From Flexilinea sp. (lineage in GTDB: Bacteria; Chloroflexota; Anaerolineae; Anaerolineales; Anaerolineaceae), in NCBI GenBank assembly GCA_017432685.1, contig JAFRIR010000146.1, positions 1 through 38,523 on the forward strand: 38,523 bases of DNA, given 5' to 3'. Position numbers and translations under genes: made by a program. Numbering within the stretch: the stretch's first letter is position 1; the number at the start of each line of letters is the position of its first letter. The notes under the pieces were generated by a model that made no database searches, was not told the origin of the DNA, and saw only the letters and a list, made by a program, of their open reading frames with translations. Positions 1-7,830 of the stretch are shown here, one piece after another.

Positions 1-288
1 CATTCCGGCATTGGAAAAAGCGGATGGTTTATAAAAACAAGGCTGCATAAATAATATATCTGGTTTTGCATTGATACTCATATGTGTCCCCTAAAATTAG
101 TACCCCCTGTCAAGCCCCAATACATTGAGTCTGCTGCCACAACAGATTCCCCTTTAATGCAGTCGGTATTATGACTCTTGTCTTCATGCAAAAGAGTATA
201 CAAATCTGAGATTTAAAGTTATTTGGATAATACGAGGTGGGGAAACCAGTTTACCGTTTATTTTGAATTTACGATCTAAGCCATAAAG
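1..288. other. Gene-free left edge with a possible insertion-sequence end
   Basis: I see no credible gene here. Positions 83-110 (starting TGTGTCCCCTAAAATTAG) look like a terminal end of an insertion sequence. They lie downstream of the IstB-like remnant that follows on the minus strand, so this may be the outer end of a decayed IS21-family element. The assignment is an inference from the TGT..CCCC start and the position only. Confidence 0.25.
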
Positions 289-495
289 CTAACGTATTGA
301 TATGTCTTTTTTCGGATCAATTGGTGTAGTGTTGATATCATATTCGTCATGAATGATCCGAGCAAGAATAGCATCAGCCAGTGGGCTGGCAGATTTGCCA
401 AGCTGTTCATACCTGTCAGCTTTTGAATACTGAGAGCTGAAAATGATAACGGACTTTTTGTAACGGTGGTTAAGTAATTCGAATATGTCCCTCTG
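289..495 (-). pseudogene. Remnant of an IstB-like IS21 helper ATPase (C-terminal part)
   Basis: Reading the minus strand back from a TAG at 289-291 gives 68 residues with no start codon; an in-frame TAA lies directly upstream at 496-498. The text includes RDIFELLNHRYKKSVIIFSS, then QYSKADRYEQLG and PLADAILARIIHDEYDI. This is the pattern of the C-terminal third of IstB: RxDLFELIxxRY, then a SQ sensor motif, then LADAIxDRIVHD. The Walker A and B motifs would lie upstream and are missing. The piece is therefore a decayed fragment of an IS21-family transposition helper, and it fits the accumulation of broken mobile-element genes in the first 8 kb. Confidence 0.6.
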
Positions 496-627
496 TTACG
501 CTGCTGCTTAGACAACTTTGGATGATCGATGTGTTGTTACATATCCTGAAAAATCGATTTGTATATTTTCAACAGGAACCGGAACCTAAAAAATCTCCCC
601 GGTCCTGAAGAAAGAAATTGAAACACT

Positions 628-795
628 GTGAACGTCGAACTTATTTATGATCCATCAACCAATTACTGCAGTGACCAGGATCCTTGGCAAAAACTTGCTG
701 ATTTTCTCGGAAAGATGATCACAACTCATGCCCATGAAATTGATTTTGAGTCGCTAGAAAAAAAACAGGATAAAGAGAGCTCCTGTCTGAAATAA
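628..795 (+). CDS. Short ORF of unknown function upstream of the recombinase
   Basis: A GTG-started reading frame of 55 residues (MNVELIYDPSTNYCSD...) ends at TAA 793-795. It contains a helix-like charged stretch and no signal peptide or membrane segment. An in-frame stop lies just upstream at 619-621, so GTG 628 is the only start available. A purine-rich GAAGAAAG sits about 12 nt upstream. It is oriented with the large serine recombinase and separated from it by a terminator-like hairpin. I do not recognise the family. It could equally be a gene remnant with a chance start. Confidence 0.3.
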   Translation: MNVELIYDPSTNYCSDQDPWQKLADFLGKMITTHAHEIDFESLEKKQDKESSCLK

Positions 796-854
796 TGATT
801 CTTGTGAAACGATCGAACCTTTAGCAATTCCTCCATACAGGAAAATTATTTTGT

Positions 855-880
855 AAAGCCCGTTACAGGGCTTTTTTTGT
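855..880 (+). terminator. Rho-independent terminator
   Basis: Stem AAAGCCC / GGGCTTT with a 6-nt loop (GTTACA), followed by a run of seven T's. It lies between the short ORF and the recombinase gene, so it would end transcription entering from the left. Confidence 0.65.
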
Positions 881-910
881 TAGTGATAAAATTTATGGAA
901 TACAATTGCC

Positions 911-916
911 GGAGGA
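911..916 (+). promoter_or_regulatory. Ribosome binding site of the recombinase
   Basis: GGAGGA with a 9-nt spacer to the ATG at 926; it fixes the start of the recombinase gene. Confidence 0.6.
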
Positions 917-925
917 TAATATTCG

Positions 926-2608
926 ATGATAAGCGATAAGCCGATCAGGGTTTACATTTATACTCGCGTATCTACAGTGATACAAGTCGAAGGATATTCA
1001 TTAGAAGCTCAGAAGACACGTCTTCTAAAATTTGCCGAGGCGAATGATTTCGAAGTTGTCAGAGAATATGAAGATGCCGGCAGATCCGGCAGATCAATCG
1101 AAAATCGTCCGCAGTTCCAGCAGATGATATCTGATATGGCATCCGGTAAAGACAATATATCTTATATTCTGGTTTTTAAGCTATCCCGCTTCGGACGGAA
1201 TGCCGCTGATGTTCTGAACACACTGCAGATAATGCAAGATTATGGCGTCAACTTGATTTGTGTTGAAGACGGTATTGATTCATCTAAAGACTCCGGTAAA
1301 CTGGTTATCTCTGTTTTATCTGCGGTAGCCGAAATTGAAAAAGAAAATATCCGTGTGCAGACAATGGAAGGCCGTATGCAAAAGGCAAAGGATGGGAAGT
1401 GGAACGGGGGCTTCGCACCATACGGATATAAACTCAACAAAGGCATGCTTGAGATTGAAGAGAAGGAAGCAGCCGCGATCCGGATCATTTTCAATAAGTA
1501 TGTACATACAGACCTAGGAGTAAGCGGAATCGCAAAATATCTGGAAACACAGGGCATTGAAAAGATCCCCAGGCAGAATGGTAAATCCAGGTTTTTTTCA
1601 GCAGCTTTTATCCGTACCATCATACGAAATGAAGTTTATTGCGGAAAAATAGCATATAATCGCAGAAAAATTGAAAAAGTTAAAGGGACCCGAAATGATT
1701 ATCATCAGGTTCGTCAGAAAGAGTATTCTGTACATCCCGGTTTACATCAGGCAATCGTGTCAGAGGAACTTTGGAATGCAGCTCAAAAGAAAGCAGATAT
1801 GCAGGCAAAGAAATATGAACATATAAATAAGAAAAAAGAGGTAAAGGTGCATCTGCTCAGTAATATCGTAAAATGTCCTGTATGCGGCGCCGGTATGTAT
1901 TCAAATGTCTCAATTAAGAAAAAAGCAGACGGAACACCGTATAAAAATATATATTATTACGCCTGTAAGCATCGGGATAAGACCCGCGGAGACACCTGTG
2001 ATTTTCGCAAGCAAGTAAATGAAGAGAAGCTAGATGCCGCAGTAATTGAGACCATCCGGGAATTGGTATCTAAGCCAAAATTTGCGGAGCTGATGCAACA
2101 AAAAATATTTGTACAAGTTGATACAACTGAAATTGACGCTGAGATCGCTTATTATAGGAAACAGCTTACACATAATACCGGTCTCAAAGATCGTCTGCTG
2201 GACGAAATTGATACGCTGAATTGGGATGATCAGCATTATAAACTCCGCAAAGATGACCTTGAAAAACGTTTAACCAAAGCTTATGATAATATCAAAAAAT
2301 CCGAAGAAGAGTTGTTTCGGGTTCAAAATAGAAAAGTAACAATCGAAAAAGAAAAGATCACTCTCAATAATATCTATAGCATTCTTATCAATTTTGAAAA
2401 GCTCTTTGAAACCTTTAGCGATTCAGAGCGAAGACAGTTTATTGAGTTACTGATAGCTGAAATACAAATTTATCCGGATAAACAGGACAATGGACAATGG
2501 TTGAAGTCAATCACATTTAAGCTTCCTATCTTCAGCGAAGAACTCTTGGAAGGTTTGGACAAAAATCGGCATGTCGAGACGTGCGTACTTTTGTCCAAAC
2601 TTTTGTAA
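926..2608 (+). CDS. Large serine recombinase (site-specific integrase/resolvase type)
   Basis: A 560-residue protein with the complete large-serine-recombinase layout. The catalytic resolvase domain (about 1-150) has YTRVS with Ser16 as the expected nucleophile and KLSRFGR with the expected arginines. A recombinase domain (about 160-270) contains FAPYGYK. A zinc ribbon (about 315-365) has CPVCG and a later C..C pair. A charged coiled coil (about 395-480) is followed by a C-terminal tail. Proteins of this family integrate and excise mobile elements by cutting both strands at short att sites. Gene length and all motifs look intact, so the enzyme may be active. Its neighbours are remnants of mobile genes, and a second recombinase tail is found 3 kb downstream. 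No att pair could be identified by eye. Confidence 0.9.
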   Translation: MISDKPIRVYIYTRVSTVIQVEGYSLEAQKTRLLKFAEANDFEVVREYEDAGRSGRSIENRPQFQQMISDMASGKDNISYILVFKLSRFGRNAADVLNTLQIMQDYGVNLICVEDGIDSSKDSGKLVISVLSAVAEIEKENIRVQTMEGRMQKAKDGKWNGGFAPYGYKLNKGMLEIEEKEAAAIRIIFNKYVHTDLGVSGIAKYLETQGIEKIPRQNGKSRFFSAAFIRTIIRNEVYCGKIAYNRRKIEKVKGTRNDYHQVRQKEYSVHPGLHQAIVSEELWNAAQKKADMQAKKYEHINKKKEVKVHLLSNIVKCPVCGAGMYSNVSIKKKADGTPYKNIYYYACKHRDKTRGDTCDFRKQVNEEKLDAAVIETIRELVSKPKFAELMQQKIFVQVDTTEIDAEIAYYRKQLTHNTGLKDRLLDEIDTLNWDDQHYKLRKDDLEKRLTKAYDNIKKSEEELFRVQNRKVTIEKEKITLNNIYSILINFEKLFETFSDSERRQFIELLIAEIQIYPDKQDNGQWLKSITFKLPIFSEELLEGLDKNRHVETCVLLSKLL

Positions 2609-2891
2609 TTCGAATTCTTTGACAACTCAAGAAAGATTAAAGTAGGTTTTGTCAGAAGACTGTTTCTTGTGTTGTTATAGTCTATGTTATAGTTGTCTCT
2701 TAATGCTTGCTTCCCAGTGGTAAAGCCTCATACTATTGGAATGTTAGTCAAGACCATGTTGGATTTTCCACCTACATTAAATATGGGTGTTCATGTGGGT
2801 GATGAATCTGATATAAATTGCCTGAAACAGCTTTGTGTTTGAATAGTTCCCCAAAAAAGAACAATTACAATCTTGATTGCAAACCTGAATT
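2609..2891. other. Gene-free spacer downstream of the recombinase
   Basis: An AT-rich spacer between the recombinase stop and the convergent lipoprotein gene. It holds only a 33-codon open frame (2741-2842, plus) that resembles nothing I know. No clear terminator, repeat or att core was found. Confidence 0.5.
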
Positions 2892-3763
2892 TTATTGATT
2901 TACAAGGTCCATTATTATATCTACGTTCACATTAGATGACATATACCCATCTCCCCATGATACTTTTTTCAATCTCTGAACAAATTCGTCAGTCAATGAA
3001 AACAAATCAACCTTTTTGGTATTTCTATCAACATCAACAATTGTATTAGTACGATTGAATCCACCAAATCCATTTTGAGCGGAATATTCGATATTATAAT
3101 AGTAGGAATCTGCTAATTGCTTAACTTTAATAGAATGAATTTGCAGACTTGATGGATTCTTAAGAACTTGAATTAATGACTTAACCGCTATAACAGCAAG
3201 TTGATCCGAAAGCTTTAGCATGTTTTCAATTTTAATTTCTCCTGTATATCTAGCTTCATTTCCAGAAGAGTCACAAACCGAAACTGTTATAGGTTGTATT
3301 CCAATAGTATTTATATCAACTTTATTCAAAAGCTTTAATGACTCAGTTAAATCTCCATCAATTGTGTCATATGCAGAGAATAACTTACTTAGATCAAGAG
3401 GGGCTCCTTGTTGTTGTATAAGAGAGCTTTTCTTAGTGTGATTCTCGGAGGCATTGTATCTGCAACAAAAAAGGTAAATTCTTTCTCAATAAATAGATTA
3501 TTATCTGATATTATTTTTAGCATAATCGTATATGTTCCTGGTTCTTTTGTATTTATAGCATTGTTGACTACAGTTACGTTCACGTTTTCTGGAATAAAGA
3601 AATACGATCGAAAATCAAATTCTGCTCCCTGTTCTATAAAATCGTTTACCTGTTTTACATTGTCTATAAGCCATCTTTTTGTATCTTTTTCTTTGTTTGG
3701 GATATTACATCCACAAAGAAAAAATATGAAAAAAAGAATTGATGTAATACGAAGTTTTTTCAT
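2892..3763 (-). pseudogene. Lipoprotein with Ig-like (DUF5011-type) repeats, broken by one frameshift
   Basis: Translation starts at ATG 3763 behind a strong AAGGAGG (3778-3784). It gives a lipoprotein signal (MKKLRITSILFFIFFLCGC) with a lipobox cysteine at residue 19. The first Ig-like unit ends in DTMPPRITL. The frame then runs into a stop at 3389-3391. Shifting frame near 3405 restores GAPLDLSKLFSAYDTIDGDL and continues in frame to VSVCDSSGNEARY and the stop at 2892. This is the usual two-repeat DUF5011 pattern (PPxI, then DGDLT, then YTVTDxxGN). The product would be an outer-face lipoprotein. A single missing base explains the break: a real mutation, a sequencing error, or less likely a programmed shift, since no slippery heptamer is visible. 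Confidence 0.65.
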
Positions 3764-3784
3764 GTTATGAACCGGAGCCTCCTT

Positions 3785-3819
3785 AAAACAAAAAGTGCGC
3801 AAGCGTGGAGCCTGCGCAC
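3785..3819 (-). terminator. Terminator or attenuator hairpin just ahead of the lipoprotein RBS
   Basis: On the minus strand the stem GTGCGCA / TGCGCAC (3819-3813 and 3801-3795, 11-nt loop) is followed by TTTTTGTTTT, and then directly by the AAGGAGG ribosome binding site at 3784-3778. The hairpin therefore either ends upstream transcription or attenuates the lipoprotein gene. Confidence 0.45.
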
Positions 3820-3841
3820 GAAAAACGCTTGCTCCATTGCT

Positions 3842-3961
3842 GCCACACAATTTTTTCCCAACCAATTAAAAGTATGCGAAAAATGAGCCTGCGTTTTTGC
3901 CGGGAGACAAAAACACATACTCTTTAATTGGTTGGTTAAACCTCATATTCAATTGTGTGGC
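3842..3961. repeat. Nested inverted repeat, attC-like imperfect palindrome
   Basis: The outer arms are perfect 11-mers: GCCACACAATT (3842-3852) and AATTGTGTGGC (3951-3961). The inner arms are 19 and 20 nt (3858-3876 and 3916-3935) and pair fully except for one extra base, giving a long hairpin with an extrahelical nucleotide. Read on the minus strand, GTTTAAC (3941-3935) fits the integron R'' consensus RYYYAAC. The opposite side reads GTTGGGA, one base off the R' consensus GTTRRRY. The spacer is about 40 nt. The structure lies between the divergent lipoprotein and AlbA_2-type genes, and this 350-bp interval contains no other gene. Confidence 0.5.
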
Positions 3962-4053
3962 ACTTTCAATCATAACATAGATTTTGTGCATAATGGAAAA
4001 TTGTCCAAGAGATTTTTTTAAATACAAAAAACTAAAGTAAAAAAGGTATGTTC

Positions 4054-4095
4054 AAAGTGACAATTATGTCACTTTGCTGTATAATAATGTCACTA
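4054..4095 (+). promoter_or_regulatory. Promoter overlapped by a palindromic operator
   Basis: A -35 box GTGACA (4057-4062) and a perfect -10 TATAAT (4080-4085) are 17 bp apart. The -35 lies inside the inverted repeat AAAGTGACA-ATTA-TGTCACTTT (4054-4075). A further half site, AATGTCACT (4087-4095), follows the -10. The arrangement predicts repression of the downstream regulator gene. GTGACA/TGTCAC half sites recur inside that gene at about 5228-5260. Confidence 0.6.
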
Positions 4096-4114
4096 TGAAA
4101 AGAGAGGCTCCAAA

Positions 4115-5449
4115 ATGAATCTTGGAAAAGAAACAGAAACGCTTGAATTTAAAAAGACAACTGGCGAAATGAAAGAGGCTATGATTTCCATATCAGCAAT
4201 ATTAAATAAACATGGAATCGGCACCTTGTATTTTGGGGTAAAGGCAAACGGAGATATTATTGGGCAGGAAGTATCAGAATCATCATTACGGGATGTTTCC
4301 AGAGCGATTTATGAGAATATCAAACCACGGATATACCCGACAATAGAAGAGTTTATATTAGATCAAAAGCATCTGATAAAAGTTGAATTCAGCGGTGAGA
4401 ACACTCCATATTCAGCTTTCGGAAGATATTTTCTGAGAACTTCTGATGAAGACAGGGAGGTAAACCCTGATGCATTAAAGGAGTTCTTTAATGCCAATAA
4501 ATATCGAGAGAAATGGGAAAAAGATGAATCCAAATCTTTATCTAAACAGATAGATAAAGATGCAATAAAATCATTTTGGCAAAAGTCAGTTTCAGCAGGC
4601 AGAATGCCGGAAGGCCGATACACATGTCAGATGATCTTAAACCGTTTTGGATTAGTTTCCGGAGATCATCTTACAAATGCAGGGGAAGCTCTTTTCGGGA
4701 ATACCGGAGCAATTTCGCTGAAAGCTGGTATATTTGCAACGGATGAAAAACTGACGATTCTCGATATGAAACTATACGAGGATAATATTTATAATCTGCT
4801 CAGAATAGCAGAAGAATATATTTTGAGGAATATCAGGTGGAAAAGTAAAATAACGGGAACGGACAGGGAAGAAATTCCTGAGTTTCCTGTCGCCGTAATC
4901 AGAGAGGTGTTAGCAAACAGCTTCGCACATGCAATTTACAGCGGAAGGACAAATCACGAAATATGTATTCATCCCGGCATGATTACAGTATACAGTCCCG
5001 GAGAATATGCGAGTAAACATAAGCCAGAAGAATATATAAAGGGAAATGTTGAATCAGAGATCAGAAATCCCACTATTTCAAAAATGTTATATTTGAGTAA
5101 ATCAATAGAACAGTTTGGTAGTGGTTTTAAACGAATTGACAGTTTGTGTAAGGATGCCGGTATTAAATATGCCTATGAAAATAAAGAGAATGGTTTCAAG
5201 TTTATTTTGTATAGGTCACAGATTCATAGTGACATGAAAAGTGACACGACCTATGTCACTTTGAACGGAACAGAAATGTCAGTTTTAGCTGTTCTGAAAC
5301 AAAAACCGGATTCATCAAGAAACGAGATTGCTGACAGGATCTCAAAAACAGTCAGAACTGTACAAAGAGCACTTGATTCACTTAGGAATAAAGGTTATAT
5401 CAGAAGAATCGGATCGAAACAATATCCAACATGGGAAGTGCTGAAGTAA
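4115..5449 (+). CDS. AlbA_2 (Schlafen)-type ATP-binding transcriptional regulator
   Basis: A 444-residue protein with three parts. The N-terminal AlbA_2 domain (about 1-130) has ETLEFKK at the start, GTLYFGVKANGDIIGQ, and a typical FGRYFLRTSDEDREV end. A GHKL-like HATPase_c_4 region (about 240-350) has EVLANSFAHAIYSG and EQFGSGFKRI. A C-terminal winged helix (about 385-440) has RNEIADRISKTVRTVQRAL. Members of this family are putative regulators, often autoregulated and encoded on mobile DNA; some act in phage defence, but nothing here shows that role. GAGAGG at about 4102 sets the ATG at 4115. The operator over its promoter suggests autorepression. The gene lies between one intact recombinase and the tail of another. 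Confidence 0.8.
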   Translation: MNLGKETETLEFKKTTGEMKEAMISISAILNKHGIGTLYFGVKANGDIIGQEVSESSLRDVSRAIYENIKPRIYPTIEEFILDQKHLIKVEFSGENTPYSAFGRYFLRTSDEDREVNPDALKEFFNANKYREKWEKDESKSLSKQIDKDAIKSFWQKSVSAGRMPEGRYTCQMILNRFGLVSGDHLTNAGEALFGNTGAISLKAGIFATDEKLTILDMKLYEDNIYNLLRIAEEYILRNIRWKSKITGTDREEIPEFPVAVIREVLANSFAHAIYSGRTNHEICIHPGMITVYSPGEYASKHKPEEYIKGNVESEIRNPTISKMLYLSKSIEQFGSGFKRIDSLCKDAGIKYAYENKENGFKFILYRSQIHSDMKSDTTYVTLNGTEMSVLAVLKQKPDSSRNEIADRISKTVRTVQRALDSLRNKGYIRRIGSKQYPTWEVLK

Positions 5450-5481
5450 TCTGTCTATAAAAACATACTGATAACCAATGA

Positions 5482-5571
5482 CTGACATCAATTGAATTCA
5501 AGCTTCCAAACCGTTTTCGAAGATATAAATAATGTTTGGACAAAAAACAGTACTTCGAGACGGTAAGTTAA
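5482..5571 (+). pseudogene. 3' remnant of a second large serine recombinase
   Basis: In frame this segment reads LTSIEFKLPNRF, then a stop, then CLDKKQYFETVS and TAA. It matches the tail of the intact recombinase (SITFKLPIF ... GLDKNRHVETCVLL) codon for codon. The blocks AAGCTTCC and GTTTGGAC have the same 34-nt spacing in both places (2519/2553 and 5500/5534). The rest of the gene is missing upstream, where the AlbA_2-type gene now ends at 5449. This indicates an earlier recombinase-borne insertion that has been truncated. Confidence 0.65.
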
Positions 5572-5660
5572 ATAACACATAAAGGGGTAAAAGGGCTGCA
5601 GAAAGCATGAAACCACGGGGTTTCCTTATGCTGTGGTGGCAGCGAATGAAGGAGATTGTT

Positions 5661-6134
5661 ATGGCTATTGAAAAGGTAAAGGAGCATTTCTCGAAATATG
5701 GTATCGCAGACCGTATACGGGAATTTGATGTGTCCAGTGCGACTGTGGATTTGGCGGCTCAGGCATTAGGATGTGAGCCATGCCGGATTGCCAAGACGCT
5801 TTCATTTCTGGTTGATGAACGTCCTGTTTTGATTGTTGCAGCCGGAGACGCAAAAATCGACAATTCCAAATACAAGGCTCAATTTGGAACCAAGGCCAAA
5901 ATGCTTACACCGGATGAGGCGGAGACGATGGTAGGCCACGCTGTGGGAGGTGTCTGTCCGTTTGGTGTCAATGAAGGTGTGCTGGTCTATCTTGATGAGT
6001 CGCTGAAAAGGTTCACGACGGTTTTCCCTGCCTGCGGCAGCAGCAACAGTGCGATCGAGCTTTCACTCGACGAGTTGGAAAAGTATTCCGGTTTTGTTTC
6101 CTGGGTCGATGTCTGTAAGAACTGGCAAGGATGA
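5661..6134 (+). CDS. YbaK/EbsC-family aminoacyl-tRNA deacylase-like protein
   Basis: A 157-residue single-domain protein. The family signatures are REFDVSSATVDLAAQALG near the start, ARIAKTLSF-like CRIAKTLSFLVD, then VAAGDAKIDNSKYKAQFG (the lysine that family members use), GHAVGGVCPFGV, and FPACGSSNSAIEL. YbaK-type proteins hydrolyse mischarged aminoacyl-tRNA (for example Cys-tRNAPro). The start ATG 5661 is chosen because AAGGAG (5648-5653) sits 7 nt upstream and homologues begin at M[AS]IEKVKE. An upstream in-frame ATG at 5607 would add 18 residues with no ribosome binding site. The gene looks complete and is the only ordinary housekeeping-type gene in the left region. Confidence 0.9.
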   Translation: MAIEKVKEHFSKYGIADRIREFDVSSATVDLAAQALGCEPCRIAKTLSFLVDERPVLIVAAGDAKIDNSKYKAQFGTKAKMLTPDEAETMVGHAVGGVCPFGVNEGVLVYLDESLKRFTTVFPACGSSNSAIELSLDELEKYSGFVSWVDVCKNWQG

Positions 6135-6171
6135 TGAGCCATCAATGATGGAATTGATGCACCGCTATTTT

Positions 6172-6191
6172 GAGGAGCAGGGCTGCTCCTC
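6172..6191 (+). terminator. Hairpin after the YbaK-type gene
   Basis: A 9-bp perfect stem, GAGGAGCAG / CTGCTCCTC, with a 2-nt loop, 38 nt past the stop codon. No T-run follows, so the terminator function is uncertain. Confidence 0.3.
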
Positions 6192-6219
6192 CATTCTTAA
6201 ATATACAGAGAACCGGCAC

Positions 6220-6369
6220 TCACATATTCACGATAAACGCGACCTTGATCTGCCGGTTGGCGAAGATATAAAGGATCAGCAGCGGCGCCATAAGCATTAC
6301 GTTGCCCGCCATTGTTACATTCCAGGCGGAAATAAACTCCTTTCCCACGGCAGACAATCTGTTCATCAT
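6220..6369 (-). pseudogene. C-terminal remnant of a sugar ABC transporter permease (MalG-like)
   Basis: A minus-strand frame of 49 residues contains EFISAWNVTMAGNVMLMAPL then LILYIFANRQIKVAF. This is the pattern of the last membrane helix and cytoplasmic tail of MalG-type permeases (WxxxMAGxxxxxxPxLxLYxFxxRxxxxG). The conserved EAA loop and the earlier helices are absent. No ribosome binding site is visible, so I treat it as a remnant. It could alternatively be a chance hydrophobic peptide. Confidence 0.45.
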
Positions 6370-6404
6370 TTTCTATAGAAATGTTTGCACACACAAATTA
6401 TATT

Positions 6405-6450
6405 GTATACTATATACATAAAATTGTAAAATTAAATGTATATAGTATAC
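6405..6450. promoter_or_regulatory. 15-bp perfect inverted repeat ahead of the ATPase gene
   Basis: GTATACTATATACAT (6405-6419) and its exact complement (6436-6450) are separated by 16 nt. Each arm is itself nearly symmetric, so the site looks like two operator boxes of a GntR-like type. It ends 24 nt before the chosen ATPase start. It could be an operator or a cruciform; the regulator is unknown. Confidence 0.5.
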
Positions 6451-6474
6451 ACGAAATTGAATGTAGGCGGTCTC

Positions 6475-7830
6475 ATGATTAATCAAATGCGGAGAAAATT
6501 AGAAACAGTTGTAGAGAATTGGGCGAAGAGTGATAATTCCCGTCCTATCCTGATACAAGGGGCGAGACGGGTAGGCAAAACTTTTCTCGTTGAAAATTGC
6601 GGGAAAAAGTTATTTGGAGATGGATTTGTCAAACTTGATTTTCAAACCGATCTTGAACGGACAGGTGCAATTTTTGATGGCCCGACAGACGATATCACCA
6701 GAATCATTTCAAGAATCAGCGAATACAAAAGGATGCCAATCAAACCTGAATCGTCAATGATTCTTTTTGACGAAGTTCAGTTGTGTGAAAAAGCATTGAA
6801 TTCTTTGCGCTTTTTTGCTGATTCAACCTGGAAAATTGCAGCCACAGGCAGTTTGCTCGGTGTAACTGTGAAAAAAAGAAGCCTGCCTTTTCCGTCAGGA
6901 GTGAAGCATATTCGTATGTATCCAATGACCTTTGAAGAATTCTTATGGGCAATGGGTGAAGAAAAAATGGCTGAAGATATCCGTGTTCATTCAGGCTCCT
7001 GTGAGCCATATATCAACCATGATCTTGCGATGGATTATTATCAGCGTTATCTGGTTATTGGAGGAATGCCGAAAGTTGTAAGGACCTGGCTGAACACCGG
7101 CTCCTTTTCAGAAGTCCGCGAAATACTTGAAGAAATTGATATAACGTATATTGCTGATATGACCGACCCGGACAATGGCATCAGTGCTGCTGCTGCGAAA
7201 AGGATCTGGTGCAGTATCCCCAAACAGCTGCTTCGTTCCTCAACGAAAAAATTTAAATATTCGGAAGTGGTACGCGGCGGCAGGCGAACTTCGCTGCTTG
7301 AACCATTGGAGTGGCTGGAAGCTGCCGGAATTATTCTCCGGAATGATCTGACATGCAGCAATTCTTATCCGCTTCTGCCTTTCAATGAAGATGAAGGAAG
7401 TTATTTTAAAGAATATATTTGTGATACCGGCTTGATGTTTTATAAATTCGGTGTTGAACCGGAAATATTTCTGGATAAAAAATTAAAACTTTTGATAAAC
7501 AGTGATTTTCGGGGGGCTTTAGCCGAAAACAGTGTTATGCAAACTTTGACTGCAAATAGTCTCCCAATCTTTTACTGGATGCCTGATGAAAAGGTTGGGA
7601 ACGGTGAGGTCGATTTTATTTTTCATAATGAAAAAGGGAAAATCGTTCCTGTAGAGGTGAAATCCGGAAGAAATGTGAAAACAGCAAGTCTGAAAAAACT
7701 TATCAGGGATGCTGACATTTCCAGGGCTTACTGCCTTTCCGAAAACAATTTTTCAGCTTATACGCTTGAGGGAACAAACTGTAAAATCAGAGAAATGCCA
7801 TTGTACGCGGCTTTTTGTATAACGGAATGA
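6475..7830 (+). CDS. AAA_14 / DUF4143 family ATPase
   Basis: A 451-residue protein. Its AAA domain has a Walker A-like GARRVGKTFL (about residues 29-38), a Walker B-like MILFDEVQ, and the sensor AATGSLLG. A helical middle follows, then the C-terminal DUF4143 nuclease-like domain with EVDFIF and VPVEVKSG, the (D/E)...ExK pattern of PD-(D/E)XK folds. This large family is often encoded near mobile or toxin loci, but its cellular role is not established. ATG 6475 is preferred over 6436 because the earlier codon lies within the inverted-repeat arm; the RBS (GGCGG) is weak. A response-regulator remnant follows directly in the same frame. Confidence 0.85.
   Translation: MINQMRRKLETVVENWAKSDNSRPILIQGARRVGKTFLVENCGKKLFGDGFVKLDFQTDLERTGAIFDGPTDDITRIISRISEYKRMPIKPESSMILFDEVQLCEKALNSLRFFADSTWKIAATGSLLGVTVKKRSLPFPSGVKHIRMYPMTFEEFLWAMGEEKMAEDIRVHSGSCEPYINHDLAMDYYQRYLVIGGMPKVVRTWLNTGSFSEVREILEEIDITYIADMTDPDNGISAAAAKRIWCSIPKQLLRSSTKKFKYSEVVRGGRRTSLLEPLEWLEAAGIILRNDLTCSNSYPLLPFNEDEGSYFKEYICDTGLMFYKFGVEPEIFLDKKLKLLINSDFRGALAENSVMQTLTANSLPIFYWMPDEKVGNGEVDFIFHNEKGKIVPVEVKSGRNVKTASLKKLIRDADISRAYCLSENNFSAYTLEGTNCKIREMPLYAAFCITE

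Noticed and set aside
877..906. TTGTTA and TACAAT as a promoter of the recombinase
   Set aside because: The predicted transcription start would fall in the RBS at 911-916; the boxes also overlap the terminator T-run.
2741..2842. 33-codon ORF after the recombinase
   Set aside because: No RBS, no recognisable motif, and it is too short to support.
926..5571. Intact integrative element with att sites
   Set aside because: No pair of direct repeats with a shared core was found around the recombinase, and the flanks are remnants of other genes.
6049..6378. 109-codon frame overlapping the end of the YbaK-type gene
   Set aside because: It starts inside a well-supported gene in another frame, and its tail is antisense to the permease-like remnant.
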